Assembly: GCF_900637545.1 (NCBI RefSeq)
Contig: NZ_LR134376.1
Location: 4,090,001-4,154,000, forward strand
DNA from: Aeromonas encheleia
GTDB taxonomy: Bacteria > Pseudomonadota > Gammaproteobacteria > Enterobacterales > Aeromonadaceae
Length of the DNA stretch: 64,000 nucleotides
Reading direction: 5' to 3'
Program-made: the position numbers and the translations under genes
Shown here: in pieces, positions 26,785 to 35,796 of the stretch
Layout: the number at the start of each line of letters is the position of its first letter
Numbering within the stretch: position 1 is the stretch's first letter
Notes under the pieces: model-generated
What the model was told of the DNA's origin: nothing
The model's database searches: none
The model's input: only the letters and a program-made list of their open reading frames with translations

Positions 26785-27519
26785 TCAGCCTCCACCACCG
26801 AAACTGGCGGCCAGGGTACCGACCGTCATGGACCAGCCATCCACCAGCACGAAGACCATCAGTTTGAACGGCAACGAGATGATCAAGGGTGAGAGCATCA
26901 TCATCCCCATCGCCATCAGCACGCTGGCAACCACCAGGTCGATGACCAAGAAAGGGATGAACAGCATGAAGCCTATCTGGAAGGCGGTATTCAATTCACT
27001 CAGCACAAAAGCCGGCAAGAGCACGCCGAATGGCACATCACTCTTGGCAAGGGTGGTGGGTTCCCCCGAGATACGCAGCATCTGCTCCAGATCCGGCTCC
27101 CGGGTCTGGGCCAGCATGAACTGGCGCAACGGCTTCTCCGCTCTGGCCAACCCCTCGGTCAGGGTGATCTCGTTCTGGTCATATGGCACGAAGGCATGCT
27201 GATGTATGTCAGTCCAGACCGGCCTCATGATCACCAGGGTCAGGATCAGGCTGATGCCGATCAATACCCGGTTGGGTGGGCTCTGCTGCAAGCCCATGGC
27301 CTGGCGCAGAATGGCCAGCACTATGATGATCCGGGTAAAGCTGGTCATCATCAGCAATAAGGTAGGTAATAGACCCAACAGGGTCATGAAGAAGAGGATC
27401 TGCAGCTTGATGCTGTAATCCTCACCTCCCGTGGCCCCCGGTGAGACCGAGAACAGCGTCATATCCGCCGCCCAGCTGGGCAGCGAGAACAGCAGCAGAG
27501 CAACCAGCAGGTAGCGCAT
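26785..27519 (-). CDS. fliP: Flagellar export protein FliP, lateral
   Basis: 244 residues. A signal-like N-terminus is followed by the FliP signature (MMTSFTRIIIVLAILRQAMG and PFLVIDLVVASVLMAMGMMM). It is the main subunit of the export pore. Its ATG overlaps the fliN stop by one base. No fliO lies between fliN and fliP, unlike many flagellar operons. Confidence 0.96.
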   Translation of the reverse strand: MRYLLVALLLFSLPSWAADMTLFSVSPGATGGEDYSIKLQILFFMTLLGLLPTLLLMMTSFTRIIIVLAILRQAMGLQQSPPNRVLIGISLILTLVIMRPVWTDIHQHAFVPYDQNEITLTEGLARAEKPLRQFMLAQTREPDLEQMLRISGEPTTLAKSDVPFGVLLPAFVLSELNTAFQIGFMLFIPFLVIDLVVASVLMAMGMMMLSPLIISLPFKLMVFVLVDGWSMTVGTLAASFGGGG

Positions 27520-27896
27520 CAGTCGTGCATACCGCCCAGCAGGTTGGTATCGACTACGTCGACCAAACGCAGTCCGTATTTGCCATTCACGACCACAACC
27601 TCACCCTTGGCCAGTAAACGGCCATTGACGCGTACGTCCAGCGGCTCACCCGCCAGCTTGTCAAGTTCGATGACAGCACCTTCCTCAACACGCATCAATT
27701 CACCCAGCGCCACTTCTGTGCTGGCGACTTCCAACGTCACCTTGACCGGGATCTGGTGGAAGAAGGAAAGATCGCGCTGCTTGCTGCTACTGGTGGGGGC
27801 CATGTAGTCGGCCGCACTCGGCATGCTGATATCATCACCAAACAGTTGATCCAGGCCATCCAGATCCAGCGGGTCATTCAAATTGTGTTCGTTCAT
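27519..27896 (-). CDS. fliN: Motor switch protein FliN, lateral
   Basis: 125 residues. The C-terminal SpoA/FliN domain (IPVKVTLEVASTEVALGELM; EPLDVRVNGRLLAKGEVVVV) follows an acidic leader (LDLDGLDQLFGDD). It forms the C ring with FliM and FliG. It lies 7 bases after fliM. Confidence 0.95.
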   Translation of the reverse strand: MNEHNLNDPLDLDGLDQLFGDDISMPSAADYMAPTSSSKQRDLSFFHQIPVKVTLEVASTEVALGELMRVEEGAVIELDKLAGEPLDVRVNGRLLAKGEVVVVNGKYGLRLVDVVDTNLLGGMHD

Positions 27897-27903
27897 GATT
27901 CGA

Positions 27904-28782
27904 CTACTCCTCTACCACAGTTGCAACCTGATACACCAGGCTGCCTTTATGTTCAGCAATGCGTCCGTTAAAGCAGGGGCGGTTACCGATCAGTGCCGGC
28001 ACGACCTCGGGCAGCTCCAGCGAGAGCACATCCCCCACCTTGAGGCACTCCAGATCGGCCAGGGTCATGGACATCTGTCCCATGACCACCCGCAGACAGA
28101 CCGGAACTTGCGTCAGGGCCTGTTCCAGCTGCGCCGCTTGCACCCGGTGGCCCTTACCGATACTAAGGAGAGTTTCCTGCGGTGGCACCAGCCAGAATTG
28201 CCAATCGTGGGTACTACCACCTGCTATCAGGTTTGCTTCCGCCACCCAGAGACGTGATGCCGGCACCGAATCCCGGGTAACCAGATTCAGTTGCCACGCG
28301 AGATCCCCCTGGCCAAGGCAGGCGGACCAAATGTCCATCTGGTACTGACACAGCCGCAAGAGCAAGCGTTGCTCCGTATCGGTCAGCCCTTTGCCATGCA
28401 CGGCAGAGGCACCCTTATGTTGCAGGGAACCACCAAAAAACAGCACGGCCAGCCGGTAAATCACCGAAGGAGCAATGGAGAAATAGGCAATCCGCTGCGC
28501 ATCGAGCGGAGTGCGGGCCTCGACCCAAATCAGGCGTTCATCCCGATCCTGTGGCTGGGCGGAGGAAAAATCCTGGTAGGTCAGATCGCAGTCCGCTGCA
28601 TTGAAGAGCTGAGCCATGCAACCCGATGCCTGTAATGAGAAGGAACCCAATTGGGAGTTGAGCTGCTTGAGTCGCGCCACATTGGCTCGCTCGACGCCCA
28701 GTAGATCATAATGGGGAAGGTCTCTGCCCCGCTCAGCGGAGAGCAGCCGAGAAGGTGTGAGCATTACGCCGCTTGATGACAT
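27904..28782 (-). CDS. fliM: Motor switch protein FliM, lateral, without CheY-binding motif
   Basis: 292 residues from the ATG at 28782 (GGTGG upstream); canonical FliM has about 330. The middle domain is weakly conserved and the C-terminal SpoA domain (ECLKVGDVLSLELPEVVPAL; NRPCFNGRIAEHKGSLVYQV) is clear. The N-terminus reads MSSSGVMLTPSRLLSAERG and has no LSQAEIDALL-like CheY-P site. It is the first gene of the fliM-N-P-Q-R-flhB-flhA operon and the last gene of the flagellar block before rnpB. Confidence 0.9.
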   Translation of the reverse strand: MSSSGVMLTPSRLLSAERGRDLPHYDLLGVERANVARLKQLNSQLGSFSLQASGCMAQLFNAADCDLTYQDFSSAQPQDRDERLIWVEARTPLDAQRIAYFSIAPSVIYRLAVLFFGGSLQHKGASAVHGKGLTDTEQRLLLRLCQYQMDIWSACLGQGDLAWQLNLVTRDSVPASRLWVAEANLIAGGSTHDWQFWLVPPQETLLSIGKGHRVQAAQLEQALTQVPVCLRVVMGQMSMTLADLECLKVGDVLSLELPEVVPALIGNRPCFNGRIAEHKGSLVYQVATVVEE

Positions 28783-28953
28783 TACAAATCCACCTTAGCC
28801 ATTTTTATCTCGCCCTAGTGCCATAGAGACACTCATCAGGCCAGCCGCGTGATCGATACAAATAGTCCAGCCGACATAGAGCGACCGAAAAGGGCGAGAA
28901 CTTTATTACAAATCCCCAAAAGGTGCTATGCGGCGCTCCGCAACCCAGAAATA
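28783..28953. other. Boundary between lateral flagellar cluster and rnpB
   Basis: About 170 bases without a gene. It should hold the promoter of the fliM operon on the minus strand. TATGGCACT resembles a sigma54 -24 element but no -12 element follows at the right distance. This is the edge of the flagellar block. Confidence 0.4.
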
Positions 28954-28986
28954 AAAATCCCGGCACCTGAAAGGTGCCGGGATTTT
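28954..28986 (-). terminator. rnpB terminator
   Basis: A perfect 15-bp stem (AAAATCCCGGCACCT and its complement) with a 3-base loop, followed on the minus strand by a T run. It lies ~25 bases after the rnpB 3' end. A second small hairpin (AGGTAT/ATACCT, 28988-29003) lies between and may mark RNA processing. Confidence 0.9.
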
Positions 28987-29010
28987 AAGGTATTCACATA
29001 CCTGAATAGG

Positions 29011-29395
<385 letters not shown>

Positions 29396-29402
29396 GGCGC
29401 GG

Positions 29403-29432
29403 ATTATAGCCTTGTCCGCCACCCCGGGTAAA
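29403..29432 (-). promoter_or_regulatory. rnpB promoter
   Basis: Perfect -10 TATAAT at 29403-29408, with TTTACC 18 bases upstream (29427-29432). The -10 ends about 8 bases before the RNA 5' end. Confidence 0.8.
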
Positions 29433-29555
29433 CCGGCAATTGAGTTTCACCGCGATTAATAGTGCTAGAGGTCATCTTGGAAGAACATATTCCTCTTCAT
29501 CCCACAATCAGGTATCCGCTGAACGGGCGAATCAGCGATGGTCGTTTTCCCCAAC

Positions 29556-30389
29556 CTAGTGGTGCTCGAGACCATATTTGTAGAGTGCATTCTTCTTCAC
29601 ACCGTGGATCTCGGCGGTGAGCGCCGCCGCCTTCTTCAACGGCAATTCGGCCACCAGCAGCCCCAGGGTACGGAGCGCCTCGGCAGGCAACTCTTCGTCT
29701 AGCTTGCTGGCACCGGCCACCACCAGCACGATTTCGCCGCGGCAGCGGTTATCGTCCTGGCCAAGCCAGGTGAGCATCTCGGAGGCGGGCAGACCATGGA
29801 TGGATTCGAAAGTCTTGGTCAGCTCGCGGCACACCACCACCTGACGCTCCCCCAGGATGCGAGCGATCGCTTCCACCGTATCCTGCACCCGACGCGGCGA
29901 TTCGTAGAACACCAGGGAGCGGGTATCTTCGATGACGGCCTGCAGCCGATCGTCGCGCCCCTTGGCCTTGGCCGGCAGGAACCCTTCGAAGGCGAAGCGG
30001 TCGGTGGGCAGTCCGGCGGCAGAGAGCGCCGTGATGGCGGCGCAGGGGCCCGGCAGCGGCACCACCTTGACCCCGGCCTCGCGACAGCGGGTGACCAAGT
30101 GATAACCGGGGTCGCTGATGAGCGGGGTGCCCGCATCCGACACCAGGGCCACACTCTTGCCTTCCTTGATCCGGCCGATCAGCACATCGGCCTTCTGCTG
30201 CTCGTTGTGATCGTGCAGGGCGAAGGTCGGAACCGAGATCTGGTAGTGGCTGAGCAGGATACCGGTATGACGCGTATCCTCGGCGGCCACCAGATCGACG
30301 CTGCGTAAAATGTTCAATGCACGCTGGGTGATATCCGCCAAATTACCGATGGGAGTGGGGACTATATACAGGGTTGGGATGTCACTCAT
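29556..30389 (-). CDS. rsmI: 16S rRNA 2'-O-ribose C1402 methyltransferase RsmI
   Basis: 277 residues. The N-terminus [19 protein letters not shown], the AEDTRHTG segment and [15 protein letters not shown] are the RsmI/YraL signature of the SAM-dependent tetrapyrrole-methylase-like family. It methylates C1402 of 16S rRNA together with RsmH. It is divergent from lpoA, as in E. coli (yraL/yraM). Confidence 0.96.
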   Translation of the reverse strand: MSDIPTLYIVPTPIGNLADITQRALNILRSVDLVAAEDTRHTGILLSHYQISVPTFALHDHNEQQKADVLIGRIKEGKSVALVSDAGTPLISDPGYHLVTRCREAGVKVVPLPGPCAAITALSAAGLPTDRFAFEGFLPAKAKGRDDRLQAVIEDTRSLVFYESPRRVQDTVEAIARILGERQVVVCRELTKTFESIHGLPASEMLTWLGQDDNRCRGEIVLVVAGASKLDEELPAEALRTLGLLVAELPLKKAAALTAEIHGVKKNALYKYGLEHH

Positions 30390-30468
30390 GGGATCTCCGA
30401 GTGTCCCGACAATTGTGTCGCCATATTGGCCCGTTTACACTATGGAGAACTTCAACACTGGTCGGGGA

Positions 30469-32379
30469 ATGAACTTGAACCGGGTTACAAAGCAGCTAAG
30501 TGTATCACGACTCTTCGGCATCCTACTCGCGGCAGTACTGCTGACCGCCTGTGCGTCGGAGCCCAACCCATCTTCCGGACAGCCAGGCATGCCGTCGGCT
30601 TTCTCGGATCTGACCAAAAATGCCCAGTGGTATCTGGAGCAGGTGGATCCCGCCAAACCGGCCGAGGCCTTCAGCTGGCAGGTGATGGCGGCCCGCAGCT
30701 ACCTGGCGCTGGGCCAGGCCAAACCGGCTGCCGCCCTGTATCAGCAACTGCAGAAACAGGCCAAGAGCCCGGAGCAGCAGGCGCAACTGCAACTGTTGCA
30801 GGCACATCTGTTGCTGGCGCAGGGCAACGCCAACCAGGCCTTGATCCTGCTGGAAGGCAAGCCCGAGGTGGCGCTCGATGCCGATACCCAGAAGGATTGG
30901 TATCGCCAGCGCGTGGTGCTGCAGCTGGACATCAACAACAAGTTTGGTGCCGCCAAGTCGCTGATCCTGCTGGAGCCCTACCTGGCCCAGAATGAGCTGG
31001 CGACCAACCACCAGCAGATCTGGTCCATGCTCAAGAGCATGACCCCCTCCACCCTGCAGGCGCTGGAAGAGGCTCCGGCCCCCGACGTGACCGCCGGCTG
31101 GCTGCGGCTGGCAGCGCTGGTGAACGAGTTCGGGGCCCAGCCCAGTCAGCTCGCCCGCCAGCTGGCGGGCTGGAAGCAGGCATTCCCGAACCACCCGGCC
31201 CAGACCGACATGCCGGCAGGGCTTGGGGATCTGGCCACCGGCGACGTCGGCTCGCTGCAGCAGGTCGCCGTCTTCCTGCCCCTCTCCGGTAATCTGGAGG
31301 CTCAGGGGGCGGCCATCCGCAACGGCATGCTGATGTCCTACAAGGAGAACCAGGGTCAATTCACCCTGAACTTCTACGACACCCAGAGCAAGGCGATGGG
31401 TGAACTCTACAAGCAGGCGATCCAGGAGGGGGCCAACATGATCATAGGCCCGCTGCTCAAGGACAGGGTCGCGGAGCTGCTCAAGGCCAACCCGACAGTA
31501 CCGGTGCTGGCCCTCAATGAGCTGGACAAGCCGATCGTCAACGACAACACCTACTACTTCTCCCTCTCCGCCGCCGCTGACGCGTCTCAGGCTGCCCAGT
31601 ACCTCTATGGTCAGGGCTACCGCAAGCCGCTGCTGATCGCGGCGCAAGGCCGGATTGGCTACAGCAGCATCAAGGCGTTCGAGCAGGCCTGGGCCGGCGT
31701 GAGCCAGGAGAAGCCCGTGGTCGCCACCTTCGGGGCGCGCAACGAGGTGCAGGGCATGGTCAAGAATGCTCTGAGCGGTCGATCCAGCGCTCGGGCAGGG
31801 GAAATCGTCCAGCTCTCCGATGCGGCCCCCCGCAGCATCGATGCGGTCTATGTGGTGGCCAACAGCCTGGAGACCCGGATGATCAAGCCCTACGTGGACA
31901 TCTCGGTCGAGCCCATGGGCAGCCTGCCGATCTACAGCAGCTCCAGGGGTTACGACAGCGCGGCGACCGAGGTAGCGTCCGAACTCAACGGCATGCACAT
32001 CTCCGACATGCCGCTGCTGCTGGGCGGCTACGAGAAACAGCGGGAACAGATTGCCCTGCTCTGGCCACAGACCCAGGGTGACCTGCTACGACTGTTCGCC
32101 CTCGGCTACGATGCGGTCAGCCTGGCTGACAACCTGCAGCAGATGCGCAGGGTCAATGCCATGCAGCAGCCTGGCATGAGCGGGCAGCTGAGCGTGGATC
32201 CCCAGGGCAACATAGTGCGCATGCTGGATTGGGCCGTCTACCAGAACGGCAAGCTGGTCAGCGATAGCGCCGTGCCCCAGCTCGAGGAGAGCTCCCATGA
32301 AGAGGCTACTGGCACAACTGCACCAGCAGTGGTTGAACCTGTTGCCGTCGGCGGCGACGAGCAAGGGACAGCACTTTGA
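30469..32379 (+). CDS. lpoA: Outer-membrane lipoprotein LpoA, activator of PBP1A
   Basis: 636 residues from the ATG at 30469; an in-frame ATG at 30442 is possible. The signal peptide ends in lipobox LLTAC (Cys ~28). An N-terminal TPR-like half rich in A/Q/L is followed by a periplasmic-binding-protein-like half (VAVFLPLSGNLEAQGAAIRN; EGANMIIGPLLKDRV). LpoA reaches through the periplasm to stimulate penicillin-binding protein 1A. Its 3' end overlaps yraN by 83 bases, an unusually long overlap that is conserved in the sense that both frames look genuine. Confidence 0.93.
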   Translation: MNLNRVTKQLSVSRLFGILLAAVLLTACASEPNPSSGQPGMPSAFSDLTKNAQWYLEQVDPAKPAEAFSWQVMAARSYLALGQAKPAAALYQQLQKQAKSPEQQAQLQLLQAHLLLAQGNANQALILLEGKPEVALDADTQKDWYRQRVVLQLDINNKFGAAKSLILLEPYLAQNELATNHQQIWSMLKSMTPSTLQALEEAPAPDVTAGWLRLAALVNEFGAQPSQLARQLAGWKQAFPNHPAQTDMPAGLGDLATGDVGSLQQVAVFLPLSGNLEAQGAAIRNGMLMSYKENQGQFTLNFYDTQSKAMGELYKQAIQEGANMIIGPLLKDRVAELLKANPTVPVLALNELDKPIVNDNTYYFSLSAAADASQAAQYLYGQGYRKPLLIAAQGRIGYSSIKAFEQAWAGVSQEKPVVATFGARNEVQGMVKNALSGRSSARAGEIVQLSDAAPRSIDAVYVVANSLETRMIKPYVDISVEPMGSLPIYSSSRGYDSAATEVASELNGMHISDMPLLLGGYEKQREQIALLWPQTQGDLLRLFALGYDAVSLADNLQQMRRVNAMQQPGMSGQLSVDPQGNIVRMLDWAVYQNGKLVSDSAVPQLEESSHEEATGTTAPAVVEPVAVGGDEQGTAL

Positions 32380-32692
32380 GCGAGTAGCGGAACGCTGGTT
32401 GCAGGCCCAGGGCCTGCAACCCGTGACCCGCAACTACCGCTGCCGGGGTGGTGAAATAGATCTGATCATGCGCCAGGGGGACACCCTGGTGTTTGTCGAG
32501 GTCAGATATCGTGCTCACGCCAGCCATGGCGGAGCCGCCGGCTCGGTCACCCGGCGCAAACAGCACAAGATCGTGCTGGCCGCGCGCCACTATTTCAAGC
32601 AACATGCCATCAACGAGGCCAGCCAGGCCTGCCGATTCGATGTGATCGCGTTCGAGGGCGACCAGCCAGACTGGATCCAGGACGCATTTTAA
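32297..32692 (+). CDS. yraN: UPF0102 endonuclease-like protein YraN
   Basis: 131 residues. The segment GQHFERVAERWLQAQGLQPV and GGEIDLIMRQGDTLVFVEVR carry the nuclease-like E/D...ExK-type core of the YraN family. The biochemical role is not settled; a restriction-endonuclease-like fold is known for the family. It starts inside the lpoA 3' end and is followed by diaA after 9 bases. Confidence 0.93.
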   Translation: MKRLLAQLHQQWLNLLPSAATSKGQHFERVAERWLQAQGLQPVTRNYRCRGGEIDLIMRQGDTLVFVEVRYRAHASHGGAAGSVTRRKQHKIVLAARHYFKQHAINEASQACRFDVIAFEGDQPDWIQDAF

Positions 32693-32701
32693 GAGGACCC
32701 C

Positions 32702-33292
32702 ATGACTGATCCCATCAAAGAGAATTACACCGAAAGCATCCAGACCAAGATAGCCGCCGCCGAGGCCCTGCCGGATGCCATCCATACCGCAGCCCAGATG
32801 CTGACCATCTGCCTGCTCAATGGCCACAAGGTGATGGCATGCGGCAATGGTCCTTCCGCCGCGCTGGCGCAGCTGTTCATCTCCGAGCTGGTGAACTGCT
32901 ACGAGACCGAGCGCCCCTCCCTGCCCGGGATGGCGCTGACCCCCGACATGGCCACCATCAGCGCCATCGCCACCGATCACGGCTTCGAAGAGGTCTATGC
33001 CAAGCAGATCCGCGCCCTGGGTCAGCCCGGCGATATCCTGGTGGTCATCACCACCACCGGCAACAGCCGTAGCCTGATCAAGGCAGCGGAGGCGGCCCTC
33101 TCCCGCGATATGACGATCATCGTGCTCGGCGGCGGTGACGGTGGCGAGATCGCCGGTCTGCTCGGTCCCAACGATGTGGAGATCCGGGTGCCATCCGCCC
33201 GTCGTCCTCGCATTCTGGAAGTGAACCTGTTGACCCTGCACTGCCTCTGTGATCTCATCGACCAGACTCTTTTCCCTCAACAGGAAGATTGA
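32702..33292 (+). CDS. diaA: DnaA initiator-associating protein DiaA
   Basis: 196 residues with a SIS (sugar isomerase) fold. [40 protein letters not shown] and [20 protein letters not shown] are the DiaA/GmhA-like motifs. DiaA binds DnaA and times replication initiation. The alternative, sedoheptulose-7-phosphate isomerase GmhA, is less likely because the gene lies in the yraN-diaA-dolP context. Confidence 0.9.
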   Translation: MTDPIKENYTESIQTKIAAAEALPDAIHTAAQMLTICLLNGHKVMACGNGPSAALAQLFISELVNCYETERPSLPGMALTPDMATISAIATDHGFEEVYAKQIRALGQPGDILVVITTTGNSRSLIKAAEAALSRDMTIIVLGGGDGGEIAGLLGPNDVEIRVPSARRPRILEVNLLTLHCLCDLIDQTLFPQQED

Positions 33293-33296
33293 AACC

Positions 33297-33875
33297 ATGA
33301 ACAAGCATTTTCTCGTACTCGGCCTGCTGGCTGGCTCTCTGTTGCTGCAAGGCTGCGCCGCCCTCGTGGTGGGTGGCGCGGCAGGCACCGCCAAGGCGAC
33401 GGGCGATCGTCGCACCCTGGGTGCCCAGTGGGACGATCAAGCCATAGAGCTGAAAGCCTCCAACCTGCTGGCCGACAACAAGCAGCTTAATAGCGCCAGC
33501 AAGATCAGTGTCTACAGCAACAACGGCCGCGTGCTGATAGTCGGTCAGACACCTTCTGACGCCTACAAGCAGGAGGCGGGCAAGATAGTGGGGCGGATCG
33601 AAGGGGTACGCCACGTCTACAACGAGCTGCGTCTCGGCAAGCCGGTTAGCATAGGGGTACGTAGCAACGACTCCTGGATCACCTCCAAGGTGCGGGCCGA
33701 CATGCTGGCGGCCAAGGACTTTGACAGCACCAAGGTCAAGGTGGTGACCGAGAATAGCGAGGTGTTCCTGATTGGCCTGGTGACCCGCAAGGAAGGGGAT
33801 CAGGCGGTCGAGATCGCCCGCCACGTCAGCGGCGTGAAGCAGGTCATCAAGGCGTTCGAGTTTGCCCAGAACTGA
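33297..33875 (+). CDS. dolP: Outer-membrane BON-domain lipoprotein DolP
   Basis: 192 residues from the ATG at 33297 (AGGA upstream). Lipobox LLQGC gives Cys20. Two BON domains follow (~45-115: RVLIVGQTPSDAYKQEAGKI; ~120-190: WITSKVRADMLAAKDFDSTK). DolP (YraP) helps maintain outer-membrane integrity and envelope quality control. It ends at a strong bidirectional terminator. Confidence 0.93.
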   Translation: MNKHFLVLGLLAGSLLLQGCAALVVGGAAGTAKATGDRRTLGAQWDDQAIELKASNLLADNKQLNSASKISVYSNNGRVLIVGQTPSDAYKQEAGKIVGRIEGVRHVYNELRLGKPVSIGVRSNDSWITSKVRADMLAAKDFDSTKVKVVTENSEVFLIGLVTRKEGDQAVEIARHVSGVKQVIKAFEFAQN

Positions 33876-33894
33876 GTGGCTAACAACCAGCAAT

Positions 33895-33924
33895 AAAAAA
33901 CGCAGCCAACTGGCTGCGTTTTTT
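33895..33924. terminator. Bidirectional terminator between dolP and sspB
   Basis: AAAAAACGCAGCCA and TGGCTGCGTTTTTT, a 14-bp perfect stem including the A/T tails. The sspB stop codon overlaps its edge. Confidence 0.92.
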
Positions 33925-34348
33925 ATTTAATGACTTTCAGGGTCGGGCGTCCGCTTGGGCGCGGCGGTTCCGGCTCAGGCTCTGCCTGTGCCTCGGCCTG
34001 CTCCAGCCAGAGATCATAGCCAGGCTCCGGCGGGAACAGGGTTCCCACCCCGTTCTCCCGGGCATGGATGGCCAAAATGGCCGCCATAGGGATGTAGACC
34101 TGCTGCGACACGCCACCGAAGCGGGCGCTGAAGCTGACGGCCTCATTATCCATGTGGAACTGCCCCACGGCCCGTGGCGCTATGTTCAGGACGATCTGGC
34201 CATCCTGTACAAACTGCATCGGCACCATCACGTGAGGGACGTTGACGTTGACCACCAGGTGCGGTGTCAGTTCGTTATCCAGCAGCCAGTCGAAGAACGC
34301 CCGCAACAGATACGGGCGACTGGGGGTCATGGTAGGTTCCATACTCAT
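33923..34348 (-). CDS. sspB: ClpXP adaptor SspB
   Basis: 141 residues. The N-terminal substrate-binding domain (SRPYLLRAFFDWLLDNELTP; PHVMVPMQFVQDGQIVLNIA; SFSARFGGVSQQVYIPMAAI) is followed by an acidic flexible tail (EAQAEPEPEPPRP) and the C-terminal ClpX-binding tip (RPTLKVIK). It delivers ssrA-tagged proteins to ClpXP. It overlaps sspA by 4 bases. Confidence 0.96.
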   Translation of the reverse strand: MSMEPTMTPSRPYLLRAFFDWLLDNELTPHLVVNVNVPHVMVPMQFVQDGQIVLNIAPRAVGQFHMDNEAVSFSARFGGVSQQVYIPMAAILAIHARENGVGTLFPPEPGYDLWLEQAEAQAEPEPEPPRPSGRPTLKVIK

Positions 34349-34974
34349 ACGCCAGCACGGATCTCGCGCTCGGCCTCGGTCAGGGAAGCCTGGAAGGATT
34401 CACGCTCGAACAGACGTATCATGTAGGCCTTCAGTTCCTTGGCGCCACGACCGGCGAAGTCGATGCCAAGGCTCGGCAGACGCCACAGCAGGGGTGCCAT
34501 GTAGCAGTCGACCAGACCGAACTCTTCGCTCATGAAGTAGGGCATCTCGCCGAAAATCGGGGCGATGGCCAGCAGGTTGTCACGCAGTTCCGCACGGGCG
34601 GCATCGGCATCGGTACCCGCCATGATCTTGTCGGCCAGCGAATACCAGTCCAGCTCGATGCGGTGCATCATCAGACGGCTGTTGCCACGGGCCACCGGAT
34701 AGACCGGCATCAGCGGCGGGTGCGGGAAGCGCTCGTCCAGATACTCCATGATGATGCGCGAGGTATACAACGCCAGCTCACGATCCACCAGGGTTGGCAC
34801 AGTGTTGTACGGGTTCAGCTCGGCCAGCTCGTCCGGCAGGTTGCTCGGATCAACCTGGCAGATATCCACGCTAACACCCTTCTCCGCCAGGACAATGCGC
34901 ACCTGATGGCTGAACATATCGTTGGCACCGGAAAACAGCGTCATTACCGAACGCTTATTGGCAGCTACAGCCAT
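34345..34974 (-). CDS. sspA: Stringent starvation protein A
   Basis: 209 residues with a glutathione-S-transferase-like fold. The N-terminal thioredoxin-like part (VMTLFSGANDMFSHQVRIVL; LNPYNTVPTLVDRELALYTS) and the helical C-terminus (LPSLGIDFAGRGAKELKAYM) match SspA, an RNA-polymerase-associated regulator. It leads the sspAB operon, downstream of petC. Confidence 0.95.
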   Translation of the reverse strand: MAVAANKRSVMTLFSGANDMFSHQVRIVLAEKGVSVDICQVDPSNLPDELAELNPYNTVPTLVDRELALYTSRIIMEYLDERFPHPPLMPVYPVARGNSRLMMHRIELDWYSLADKIMAGTDADAARAELRDNLLAIAPIFGEMPYFMSEEFGLVDCYMAPLLWRLPSLGIDFAGRGAKELKAYMIRLFERESFQASLTEAEREIRAGV

Positions 34975-35002
34975 TGAACCCTCCCGTCATTAAAAAGCAG
35001 AA

Positions 35003-35035
35003 ACGGCAATGAAGCATTTCGAACCTCATTGCCGT
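35003..35035 (-). terminator. Terminator of the petABC operon
   Basis: ACGGCAATGA and its exact complement pair across a 13-base loop. On the minus strand it is followed by TTTCTGCTTTTTAA. It lies 27 bases after the petC stop. Confidence 0.8.
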
Positions 35036-35061
35036 GCGTCATATTACTCTGATCTGGTCGC

Positions 35062-35796
35062 TTAGTGAACGTCGCGCCAGAATTCCTTCTTCAACAGCAC
35101 AGTGAAGATGAAGAAGATAACGATGAAACCGAGCACCCAGAAGCCCATGCGTTCGCGCTCCTGCTGTACCGGCTCAGCCGAGTAGACCAAGAAGTTTACC
35201 AGATCCAGTACCGTCTGATCATACTCTTCGTTATTCATTTCACCGTTGCCGTCAGATTTGATGCTGACGACTCGCTGCACCGACTGTCCGTCGACCTCGT
35301 GGGAGCCGAATTCGGCACGGGGGGTACCCTGCAGCGGCTCCAGCACATGGGGCATGCCCACGGACGGGAAGACCGCATTGTTCACCCCGAACGGCCGGGT
35401 CTCATCCACGTAGAAGGCGCGCAGATAGGTGTAGATCCAGTTCGCCCCACGCACCCGCGCCACCAGGGTCAGATCCGGCGGTGGCGCCCCGAACCAGCGC
35501 GCAGCATCCTTCTCGGACATGGCGCTCTTCATCAGATCACCGATCTTGGCGTCGGTGAAGACCAGGTTCTCCCGCATCAGCTCTTCCGGAATACCGATAT
35601 CGGTGGCCACCCGGTTGTAGCGCTGATATTGAGTGGAGTGGCAACCCGCACAGTAGTTCATGAAGGTGGTGGCCCCACGCTGCAGGGACGCCTTGTCGCT
35701 CAGGTTGTACTCGGCCTTGTCGAGCGGGAAACCGCTGCCTGACGCCAGCACCAGGCTGGGCAGCAGGGCCAGCACTGCAAAAATGATTCTTTTCAT
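35062..35796 (-). CDS. petC: Cytochrome c1 of the bc1 complex
   Basis: 244 residues. A Sec signal peptide is followed by the heme-binding CAGCH (C49, C52, H53) and the c1 motif (VYSAEP near the end), with a C-terminal membrane anchor (GFWVLGFIVIFFIFTVLLK). It passes electrons from the Rieske protein to soluble cytochrome c on the periplasmic side. It overlaps petB by 4 bases. Confidence 0.97.
   Translation of the reverse strand: MKRIIFAVLALLPSLVLASGSGFPLDKAEYNLSDKASLQRGATTFMNYCAGCHSTQYQRYNRVATDIGIPEELMRENLVFTDAKIGDLMKSAMSEKDAARWFGAPPPDLTLVARVRGANWIYTYLRAFYVDETRPFGVNNAVFPSVGMPHVLEPLQGTPRAEFGSHEVDGQSVQRVVSIKSDGNGEMNNEEYDQTVLDLVNFLVYSAEPVQQERERMGFWVLGFIVIFFIFTVLLKKEFWRDVH

Noticed and set aside
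28806-28826. Sigma54 promoter before fliM (TGGCACT on the minus strand)
   Set aside because: The -24 part is good but the -12 TTGC element is missing at the required distance.
28954-29003. Hairpins beside rnpB as part of a mobile element end
   Set aside because: They fit a terminator and a processing hairpin; no transposase, target duplication or second copy was seen.
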